From positions 1-16,799 of the forward strand of contig JAJZPY010000038.1 of the NCBI GenBank assembly GCA_021811005.1: 16,799 nt of DNA. Reading direction: 5' to 3'. The position numbers and the translations under genes are program-made. Below the pieces are notes generated by a model that made no database searches, was not told the origin of the DNA, and worked only from the letters and a program-made list of their open reading frames with translations. Below are positions 6,699-12,691 of the stretch, piece after piece (position 1 is the stretch's first letter; each line of letters begins with the position of its first letter). Source of the DNA: Pseudomonadota bacterium (GTDB taxonomy: Bacteria; Pseudomonadota; Gammaproteobacteria; Burkholderiales; Ferrovaceae).

Positions 6699-6719
6699 GT
6701 TCATTTAGAAGGGATGGAA

Positions 6720-6911
6720 ATGCGGGGAGCTTTGGGCGGTGTTCTGTTGCTGGCGTACTACATCGGCGCGCCCATCACGTTCATCTACCTGACCTTCTTC
6801 GACGACTATTCCTACACGTGGTGGAACTGGATGATCGTTGTTCCAATCAACGGGCTGCTGTCAGCCATGTGGCCTATCTATTGGGCCGTGCTTCGGCCGC
6901 TGTTCGGTTAA
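6720..6911 (+). CDS. Small two-helix membrane protein (moron candidate)
   Basis: 63 residues from the ATG at 6720, preceded by GAAGGG six bases upstream. A TTG at 6693 and an ATG at 6714 in the same frame are less well placed. Two hydrophobic segments are visible: GALGGVLLLAYYIGAPITFIYL (about residues 3-25) and an aromatic-rich WNWMIVVPINGLLSAMWPIYW (about 36-57). They are linked by a short acidic loop (DDYSYTW), so it is very likely an inner-membrane hairpin. It runs opposite to all virion genes and is followed after 12 bases by a gene for a secreted protein, suggesting a two-gene unit expressed in the lysogen. No family is recognised. Possible roles such as superinfection exclusion or envelope change are inference only. 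Confidence 0.65.
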   Translation: MRGALGGVLLLAYYIGAPITFIYLTFFDDYSYTWWNWMIVVPINGLLSAMWPIYWAVLRPLFG

Positions 6912-6923
6912 AGGAGGGAAACC

Positions 6924-7274
6924 ATGAAGCACCTGATTTTCGTGGCACTGCTGGCCTTGTCGGGCGCGGCCTCGGCGCAAAACACCATCTTCAACTCGCC
7001 CAGCAACGGGTATCCCGGCGCAGGGGCGCCGCCGTCGCCTTCCTACGGTGGCGGGTCGAGTTACGACAGCCGTAGCGGGAACAGCTACAACAGTGGCGGC
7101 AGCGGCTACCAAGGCTACAACAGCAACACCGGATCGACCTGGAACGCGCAGACCTACGGGAATACGACCACAGGCACCGATTCTCGCGGCAACTCGTGGT
7201 CGTATGACCGGGGCACGGGCACCTACCAGAACTACGGCACCGGGGAAACCCGGACCCACGGCCAGCGCTGGTAG
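6924..7274 (+). CDS. Secreted Gly/Ser/Tyr/Asn-rich low-complexity protein (moron candidate)
   Basis: 116 residues with a strong Shine-Dalgarno (AGGAGGG, 6 bases before the ATG at 6924). A classical signal peptide MKHLIFVALLALSGAASA has a cleavage site before QNT. The mature part has no hydrophobic core and is dominated by Gly, Ser, Tyr, Asn and Thr. It has loose repeats of the NSGGSGYQGYNS and GTGTYQNYGTGETRTHG kind and no Cys. It is probably disordered or surface-exposed in the periplasm or outside the cell. Its stop codon touches the stop of the convergent tail gene with no base between. Such a signal-peptide gene inside a virion operon on the opposite strand is typical of prophage-expressed accessory genes. 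The function is unknown. Confidence 0.72.
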   Translation: MKHLIFVALLALSGAASAQNTIFNSPSNGYPGAGAPPSPSYGGGSSYDSRSGNSYNSGGSGYQGYNSNTGSTWNAQTYGNTTTGTDSRGNSWSYDRGTGTYQNYGTGETRTHGQRW

Positions 7275-9326
7275 TTACCCACCGAGCGCAACCTCGGCCG
7301 TCATGCTCACCACCGTGAGCGGCAACGGGTCGGACTGCCGCACGAAGATTTGCCCGCTATCCGCCCACGAGGGGGTGAGCACAAGCGGGATTTCCTCACT
7401 CTTCAAGGCCGGCGGCGCGCCGTAGTTCTCCGTGGTGCGCTGCTTGGCCTCGGTCAGTTCGTTGGCGCTCGGTCCCACGAAGATGCCCGAGGACCGATAG
7501 ACGCGCAGCCACACCTTATTCACGTTCTTGAATCGGCCTTGTCCGAAGCTGCCGTCCTGTAGCTGCACGGCAAGCGGCAGGGTTTGAAGGTCGGCCTCGA
7601 TGGGCAGGCCGATTTGCACGGTGCTGGCCTCGATGTCCAGGGTGATGCTGCCGCCCGTTACCACGCGCTGCGGATGCACCGCGCCATCGGCCAGGATGCT
7701 GACGGTTTTGCCTTCGAGGTGGCCCAGGCCGCTGATAACGTCAGCCGGCACGCCCGAGTAGGTGGCGCCGCAATCGACGAAGAAGGCGTCGGCCTGGTCG
7801 CTGAACTGGCGCGAAGCCATGCGCTCGACGTAGCGCACGCTGGCCCCGTTGATCGTGCGGCGAATCACGCAATAGAGCGCGTCCTCGCCGCCCTCGGCCA
7901 CCACGGTGCAGGACTCGAACACGCCGTCCGTGTCGTGCCAGTGCCAGGCGCCGACCTGTTGTTCGGGCACGTAGGTGAGGCCCAGCAGCCGGCCGGACGT
8001 GGAAACGAACCAGACCATCGGCTGCGGCGCCTTGGCATAGGCCATATCCACGATGTCGAACGTGTCGAACAGGTGCGGCGCACGAAGGGACAGATCCCCG
8101 GTAATGAAGCCGCTGGCCTGCCAGTTGTAGGCCAGTTCGCGCACGTGGCCGCCGCGCGCAGCGCCGTAAATAAGGGTGTTGTTGATGATGACTGGCTGCA
8201 CGTTCGACGAACCCACGTAGGACTGCGGGCGCACGCTGATGGTGCTGGGCGTGATGGCGTCGCTATTCACCGACGTGACCCGCCACTCGGCCGAGGACGT
8301 GAGCAGCAGCAGTTGGGTGAGCGGCACGATATGGCGAATGGTGTTTGCCTCGCGCGCGGCCACCCGGAAGGCGATGCGGTCGTCGTCCCGAATCGGCAGC
8401 GAATAGCTCATGTTCGATTCAGTGCCCGACTTGGTCATCCAGATGTTTTGCGGCTTGTTGGTCGTGCCGGCAAAGCATCGGCGCTGCTCGAAGTAGGACA
8501 CGGCGCCGGGGTACTCGCCGGCCCCACCGAACACGCTGTCGTACAGGGGCGGGGTTTTGCCCAGGTCCGGGCTGATGTTGTCGTCGACGATGGACAGGCC
8601 CGTGGTTTGGCCGATGTAGCCGTAGAGGCCGCCTTGCAGCTTATAGACGTTATAGCGCGAGGCGCCGGCCACGGCCGCCCACGAGATTGTCACAGTGGCG
8701 CCGGTTTCGAACAGGTTGCCACCCACGCTCGACGATGCCGAGGCGGCCGACTCGCTGACCCCTTCGGAATCCACCGCCGTGACCACGTAGTAGTAGGTGT
8801 ATTTCACGGCCGTATGGCCGGCCGCCGACAGGGAAGGCGCACCCGGCGCAGCAATCGAGGCCGCGAAGGACAGGGTCGTCAGTTGCCAGTTGGTCGCCCC
8901 CAGGCGGCGCAGTTCGCGCGGCGCGTAGTTGGGATGCACCAGCGTGAGCACGTCGGCCGACTGCACATAATGCACGTCGAACAGGTCGGCCTCGGCGTAG
9001 GGGTTGGCGATTTCGTAGGGCACGCCCCCGCTCATCAAGGTGGCGCCCTGGGTATGGAAGCGGAAATAGCCCGGCCCCATTTCGATGACCATGGTTTGCG
9101 TCGTCGAATAGGTGAAGGGGATCAACCGCACCTTCTTGGTCGAGTCCTTCACCGCGCGCACAAAGGCGAAGCCGGGCCGGTTCTCGGCCGGGCCTTGCGG
9201 CTTGGTGATGAAATTGCGGCAGCGGGCAAGGCCCGACTGATACTTGGCGTCGTCGTTGCGCCCGAACATTTCCGGGCTGATTTCGCCGCCGGAGAACGAG
9301 CGTTGCAGGGTGCGGATATTCGCCAC
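7275..9326 (-). CDS. Tail tubular protein B-like tail hub/nozzle protein with an inserted FN3-like domain
   Basis: 683 residues, GTG start at 9326 with GGGAGG six bases upstream, three bases after the preceding stop. The N terminus (RSFSGGEISPEMFGRNDDAKYQSG, then CRNFITKPQGPAENRPGF) is the signature opening of T7 gp12-like tail nozzle proteins of podoviruses. Residues about 160-250 form a fibronectin type III-like module (PGAPSLSAAG, then YTYYYVVTAVDSEGVSE, then YNVYKL). The rest is beta-rich with a propeller-like look, including 'PLTQLLLLTSSAEWRV' and 'WHWHDTDGVFESC'. Together with the tail tubular A-like protein encoded just upstream it should build the short tail tube. The FN3 module may decorate the tail or bind the cell surface, which is inference. 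Confidence 0.87.
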   Translation of the reverse strand: MANIRTLQRSFSGGEISPEMFGRNDDAKYQSGLARCRNFITKPQGPAENRPGFAFVRAVKDSTKKVRLIPFTYSTTQTMVIEMGPGYFRFHTQGATLMSGGVPYEIANPYAEADLFDVHYVQSADVLTLVHPNYAPRELRRLGATNWQLTTLSFAASIAAPGAPSLSAAGHTAVKYTYYYVVTAVDSEGVSESAASASSSVGGNLFETGATVTISWAAVAGASRYNVYKLQGGLYGYIGQTTGLSIVDDNISPDLGKTPPLYDSVFGGAGEYPGAVSYFEQRRCFAGTTNKPQNIWMTKSGTESNMSYSLPIRDDDRIAFRVAAREANTIRHIVPLTQLLLLTSSAEWRVTSVNSDAITPSTISVRPQSYVGSSNVQPVIINNTLIYGAARGGHVRELAYNWQASGFITGDLSLRAPHLFDTFDIVDMAYAKAPQPMVWFVSTSGRLLGLTYVPEQQVGAWHWHDTDGVFESCTVVAEGGEDALYCVIRRTINGASVRYVERMASRQFSDQADAFFVDCGATYSGVPADVISGLGHLEGKTVSILADGAVHPQRVVTGGSITLDIEASTVQIGLPIEADLQTLPLAVQLQDGSFGQGRFKNVNKVWLRVYRSSGIFVGPSANELTEAKQRTTENYGAPPALKSEEIPLVLTPSWADSGQIFVRQSDPLPLTVVSMTAEVALGG

Positions 9327-9329
9327 GGC

Positions 9330-9935
9330 TTACCTCCCGGCGATCCAGGCGGGCGTGTGTTCCGGGCGCACCTTGCGCTGGTTGGCGTCCGAAACCTTGG
9401 CGTTGGAGAAGGCCAGCAGGAAACTTTGCAGGCACGCCTTCGACATGGCGGCGCCAGCGTCGCCCTTGAGCACCGGGCCGGCCAGGTAGGACGCCAGCAG
9501 CCAGGCGAGCGCATCGACGAACAGCGGCGAGAACTTGGTGGTGTCGGTCACGCGGGCGACGAAGCGCAGGCTGGCGTCCTCCTGATTGGTCAGGATGATG
9601 GCCGCGCCGTTGGCGTCGCTTTCCGCCTCGTAGGGCTGGGTTTCGTCATCGTTCGACGCAGTGGCCGAGAGCACCCCCAGCAGCTTGAGCGCGCCGGTCG
9701 GCTCGGCGTAGGCGAAGGACCAGTCCCAGGACGGCACGGTCAGCTTGGCAAGCTGCACGCGCCGGGTGGCGAATTTCCAGGCGTGCATTTCCAGCAGGGA
9801 GTCGCGGGCGATGGCGTAAAAGCGTGCGCAGTGTTCCGCCTGGGCCGAGCCCTCGGGCGGGTCAATGCTCGCTACCGTGGCGTTGTCGCCCAGGCGTGCG
9901 AGCGCGAGGTTGCAAATATCAACTTCCGAGGCCAT
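9330..9935 (-). CDS. Tail tubular protein A-like head-tail adaptor
   Basis: 201 residues from the ATG at 9935. AGGAGG lies five bases upstream, whereas a GTG two codons earlier abuts the AGGAGG and is unlikely. The protein begins ASEVDICNLALARLGD, followed by a helical section 'CARFYAIARDSLLEMHAWKFATRR', the hallmark of T7 gp11-like (tail tubular A) proteins that form the ring between portal and nozzle. The C-terminal half has 'SPLFVDALAWLLASYLAGPVL' and ends IAGR. It is the first gene after a mid-operon terminator, so its expression relative to the head genes may be damped. It precedes the tail tubular B-like gene by three bases, and the two proteins act as partners. Confidence 0.87.
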   Translation of the reverse strand: MASEVDICNLALARLGDNATVASIDPPEGSAQAEHCARFYAIARDSLLEMHAWKFATRRVQLAKLTVPSWDWSFAYAEPTGALKLLGVLSATASNDDETQPYEAESDANGAAIILTNQEDASLRFVARVTDTTKFSPLFVDALAWLLASYLAGPVLKGDAGAAMSKACLQSFLLAFSNAKVSDANQRKVRPEHTPAWIAGR

Positions 9936-9948
9936 GGGCACCTCCTAG

Positions 9949-9972
9949 AAAAACGGGGGCGCAAGGCCCCCG
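9949..9972 (-). terminator. Mid-operon intrinsic terminator between head and tail genes
   Basis: A 7-bp GC stem (9966-9972/9954-9960) with a 5-nt loop is followed on the minus strand by TTTTT. The Shine-Dalgarno of the tail tubular A-like gene begins a few bases later. It would lower transcription of tail genes relative to capsid and cement genes, unless late transcription is antiterminated. Confidence 0.68.
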
Positions 9973-10001
9973 CAAGCTGCTGGCTACCACCTTGGAGAAG
10001 A

Positions 10002-10184
10002 TCAAACCAGGTCGTCGGCGGGCTTCTCGTTGGCCTGGGCTTCGGGCTTCTTGCCGCCCTTGCCGTTGGCCTTCTGCTCGACCGGCTGGAACCACGAGCC
10101 CTTGGTACCGTCCGGCACCTCGAACTCGTCGCCCGGTTCGCGCAGTTTTCCGAAATAGCCCAGCTTGGTTGCAATCACTTTCAT
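10002..10184 (-). CDS. Small 60-residue conserved-type phage protein
   Basis: 60 residues with a good Shine-Dalgarno (GAGGTG) before the ATG at 10184, 12 bases after the cement protein stop. The N half reads MKVIATKLGYFGKLREPGDE and continues FEVPDGTKGSWFQPV. This is a small beta fold seen in short phage proteins encoded beside capsid genes. The C half is a Lys/Gly/Ala/Glu-rich disordered tail. It lies last before the mid-operon terminator and so is probably made at capsid-like levels. Its role is unknown; a minor head component or head-completion factor is possible but unproven. Confidence 0.7.
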   Translation of the reverse strand: MKVIATKLGYFGKLREPGDEFEVPDGTKGSWFQPVEQKANGKGGKKPEAQANEKPADDLV

Positions 10185-10196
10185 GCTGTCACCTCA

Positions 10197-10619
10197 TTAA
10201 GCGATGCGAGCGCTATCCGGCTGCGCGATGTTCTGCTGGATACCGGTAACGATCTGTGCGGAGAACTTGCCGGCGGTCAGCGGGCCGGTGCCGATGGTGT
10301 AGTACACCTGGCAGTAGCGGCGCAGCTTGGTGGGCATCGGAATGACGACCTGTTGGCCGGCGGCGAGGCTGGCCTTGTCGATGGCAGCGGTGACGGCCAC
10401 GTCGGCGAAGGTGGCGTTGTCGGCCGAGTCCTGCACCGAGAACGTGACGGTCGCGGCGCCAACGGCTGCGGCCGACTCATCCACGGTGATGACCATGTTG
10501 CTGCGGTCATCGAGGCCGACGTTGGGGTTGGCCTGGCCGAAGTCGATAGAGTCGGTCGAGGCCGCGCTGACGGTGACGGCTTGCTTGTTCGAGACTTGAA
10601 GCGCTTTGTCGATAAACAT
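10197..10619 (-). CDS. Capsid cement protein, Bbp16-like
   Basis: 140 residues. It starts MFIDKALQVSNKQAVTVSAA, followed by STDSIDFGQANPNVG. It then alternates short beta strands rich in Val, Thr and Ala (MVITVDESAAAVGAATVTFS, VVIPMPTKLRRYCQVYYTIG, LTAGKFSAQIV). This pattern and length fit the Bbp16 family, the jellyroll cement protein that locks the BPP-1 capsid. It directly follows the major capsid gene, as in BPP-1. The ATG at 10619 has a modest AAGGAC upstream. Confidence 0.85.
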   Translation of the reverse strand: MFIDKALQVSNKQAVTVSAASTDSIDFGQANPNVGLDDRSNMVITVDESAAAVGAATVTFSVQDSADNATFADVAVTAAIDKASLAAGQQVVIPMPTKLRRYCQVYYTIGTGPLTAGKFSAQIVTGIQQNIAQPDSARIA

Positions 10620-10651
10620 GATGGCTTGTCCTTTCTGTTGTCTGTAAGCGG

Positions 10652-10669
10652 GGGCGGTGTTACCCGCCC
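10652..10669 (-). other. Hairpin between the capsid and cement genes
   Basis: GGGCGG (10652-10657) pairs with CCGCCC (10664-10669) around a 6-nt loop, 8 bases after the capsid stop. No T-tract follows, so it is more likely an RNA-processing or stability element than a terminator. Confidence 0.35.
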
Positions 10670-10677
10670 TCGGCCGG

Positions 10678-11673
10678 TTACACCACGCGGGCCTCGGTCA
10701 GCAGAAGCGCGTCGGTACGGCGGCAAGGCACGCCGTCGAACGCGACAACCTTCTTGCCGGCGATTTCTTCCATGGTCAGCGTCGAAGCGGCCACCTTGTT
10801 GGTGATCTGGCGACGCAGGAAGCTGCGCAGCTTGCGCGGCATGTAGAAGGCCGGGCGGCCCATACCGACGTTCGGCACCAGTTCGAGCGCCTGGGTCATC
10901 AAGTCGATGAGGTCGGCGCCAGAAGCGGCGTTTTTGGTCAGGTCGGACACGTCGATGTTGGCGATGCGAACCACATAGCGCCAGTCGCGCAGCACGGCGC
11001 CGATGTCCCACTTGTAGTGGGTGCTGTAGCCCTGGTAACGGCCGCCGGCCGCATCGGTCAGGGTGTGCTCGCCGAGGTCACGCGATTGCAGGCCGGCCGC
11101 CGAGCCCTTCGGGAAGATGGTGTGGCAGGTATTCGGCCCCCACACGATCAGCCAGATGGACGCGTTGTCGATGCCGGTTCCGCCAGCGTCGATGATGTTC
11201 ATGGCGTTTTCAGCCGAAAGGCTGTTGTAACGCGGGGCCAGGCCCATGAACTTCTCGGGGTCGGCGCTGGAATCGCCGTAGAAGAGCGTGGTCGCCATCG
11301 TCTGATTCATGCCCTCGATGAAGGCGCGATCTTCGGACAGACGCCAGGCGGCGGAATTGCCGTTGAGGTCGGCCAGGGCCTTGTCGACTTCGGCGTAGGT
11401 TTCCAGCATGCCCATGCTGTCCTTCACCGGCACGGTGCGGGACTTCTCGGGCTGGACGCCGTAGTTCAGTTTGCGCCACGTACCAGCCGGCAGGCCGGAA
11501 CGGACGGTGGTCTTGTGCTCGGTGAAACCGTTGGCCTCGATGACGGTCATGTCGTCGAGGACTTCATTGGTTTCGTTGAGCATTTCAACGATCTGCGGGT
11601 CGATCTTGCCGTCCGCAGTCATGCGGGCTGCAACGTCGGCCAGAGTCGGGTTCGTGGTGGAAAGAGTTCCCAT
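10678..11673 (-). CDS. Major capsid protein (epsilon15 gp7 / BPP-1 Bbp17 type)
   Basis: 331 residues, ATG at 11673 with AAGGAG about 8 bases upstream. Features typical of this HK97-fold lineage are the N terminus (TLSTTNPTLADVAARMTADG) and 'KIDPQIVEMLNETNEVLDDM'. Others are 'ESDRAF-type' helix text (LSEDRAFIEGMNQTMATTLF), 'YGDSSADPEKFMGLAPRYN' and the C-terminal 'KVAASTLTMEEIAGKKVVAF'. Length agrees with epsilon15 gp7 and Bbp17. BPP-1-type capsids have a rearranged HK97-fold topology and use a separate cement protein, which is encoded next. No protease gene is seen, so maturation by a phage protease is not indicated. Confidence 0.92.
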   Translation of the reverse strand: MGTLSTTNPTLADVAARMTADGKIDPQIVEMLNETNEVLDDMTVIEANGFTEHKTTVRSGLPAGTWRKLNYGVQPEKSRTVPVKDSMGMLETYAEVDKALADLNGNSAAWRLSEDRAFIEGMNQTMATTLFYGDSSADPEKFMGLAPRYNSLSAENAMNIIDAGGTGIDNASIWLIVWGPNTCHTIFPKGSAAGLQSRDLGEHTLTDAAGGRYQGYSTHYKWDIGAVLRDWRYVVRIANIDVSDLTKNAASGADLIDLMTQALELVPNVGMGRPAFYMPRKLRSFLRRQITNKVAASTLTMEEIAGKKVVAFDGVPCRRTDALLLTEARVV

Positions 11674-11688
11674 TTTGCTGTTCTCCTT

Positions 11689-12345
11689 TTACGGATTCAT
11701 GTTGGATGCTGCGTACAACCGTCGCGCGTCGCCCTGGTTGGTCTTGCCAGCCTGGCCGGCCACGAAACGGTCCTCACTGATTGCCTTGCCCGCCCGGTAG
11801 AACACCCGGATAACCTCGGGGTGGTTGCCCAGGCCGGACTCTTCCAGCAGCGTGCGCAGTTCGGGCGTAGCGAGCGCATCGAGCGCTTTCTTCGCGGTGC
11901 CCAGGTTCTCGGTCAGTTTCTCGCCGCCGAATTCCTTGTCGGTCTTTGCGGCTTCCGCCCACTCGGTGCGAGCGGCTTGGAACTGTTCAGCCTGGCGCGC
12001 GGCGATAACCGGGGCCATCTTGTCGAGTACCTTCTGCGCCTGGTCCTGGGGTAGGTCCAATTCCTTGGCGACTTCGGAGAAAGCGCCAATGACGGCGTCG
12101 TCGAACTGCGTACCCTCGGGAGCCTTGAACTCGTAGCTCTCGGGTGCGCCTTCCGGCTTCTTCTCTTGCTCGCCTTCGGTCTTGGTGCCCTCGGCCTGTT
12201 GGCCTTGGGTGCCTTGCCCTTCGGTCGCTTGCTGCTGTTGGCCGCCTTCACCCGCACCAGTAGCGGATTGCTGGGTGGCCTGTTCAGATGCGGTGGCGCC
12301 TTCAGTGGTCGTTGCGGCTTCCGTCATCAGCGTTTCGGTTGTCAT
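11689..12345 (-). CDS. Capsid scaffold-like protein
   Basis: 218 residues, ATG at 12345 with AAGGAA upstream. The start lies 44 bases inside the Bbp19-like gene, in another frame. Residues 1-70 are a disordered Gln/Thr/Glu/Gly-rich stretch (TQQSATGAGEGGQQQQATEG). From YEFKAPEGTQFDDAVIGAFS onward the protein is acidic and helical, with DLPQDQAQKVLDKMAPVIAA, and a C-terminal helix-turn of 'GLGNHPEVIRVFYRAGKAIS' type. The 'GNHPEVIR' motif is widespread in podovirus scaffolding proteins encoded just before the capsid gene. Inferred role: guiding procapsid assembly and leaving before DNA packaging. Confidence 0.82.
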   Translation of the reverse strand: MTTETLMTEAATTTEGATASEQATQQSATGAGEGGQQQQATEGQGTQGQQAEGTKTEGEQEKKPEGAPESYEFKAPEGTQFDDAVIGAFSEVAKELDLPQDQAQKVLDKMAPVIAARQAEQFQAARTEWAEAAKTDKEFGGEKLTENLGTAKKALDALATPELRTLLEESGLGNHPEVIRVFYRAGKAISEDRFVAGQAGKTNQGDARRLYAASNMNP

Positions 12346-12649
12346 GGATCTGTTCCTTCACCATTACGGGATAAAGCTCCGGGCAGAGCGTGTGGATTTG
12401 CGCCAAGATGCGTAGGCCCTCGTTCCTGTTCCCCTCGTTGAACGCCATCGTCATCGAGTTGGTATTGAACGAAAGCCGGAACACCCCGGCTCGGTCCAGA
12501 AAGCGCCACACGATGCGACGCCCCCGCTTGCTGCCCATGAGCCATTTGAGGTCCGCCTCTTCCGTGTCCTTCGCCAGCTTGTTGCGCAGGTCGGTATCGG
12601 CCTTTGCGCGCTCCTGGCTGCGGATGTCGGTCGGGTCGTAATTGCTCAT
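12302..12649 (-). CDS. Bbp19-like small phage protein
   Basis: 115 residues. The core (MSNYDPTDIRSQERAKADTD, then WLMGSKRGRRIVWRFLDRAG, VFRLSFNTNSMTMAFNEGNR and 'LRILAQIHTLCPELY') matches the compact conserved pattern of the Bbp19 family found between portal and scaffold genes in BPP-1-like phages. The last 15 residues overlap the scaffold start. The role is unknown. High Arg/Lys content in the 'SKRGRRIVWR' segment suggests nucleic-acid or DNA-end contact, which is inference. Confidence 0.8.
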   Translation of the reverse strand: MSNYDPTDIRSQERAKADTDLRNKLAKDTEEADLKWLMGSKRGRRIVWRFLDRAGVFRLSFNTNSMTMAFNEGNRNEGLRILAQIHTLCPELYPVMVKEQIHDNRNADDGSRNDH

Positions 12650-12691
12650 GTGCGCAATCTATTGGCAGCGGTCAGAGGTACGGGCACCGGG

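Noticed and set aside
7584..10805. A 1073-codon open frame on the plus strand, antisense to tail and capsid-region genes
   Set aside because: It runs across the opposite strand of several well-recognised virion genes and their junctions. Its composition is that of a GC-rich antisense shadow (Arg/Gly/Val/His-rich, no domain).
10657..12054. A 465-codon plus-strand open frame antisense to capsid and scaffold genes
   Set aside because: Same shadow effect: it overlaps the strongly supported major capsid gene.
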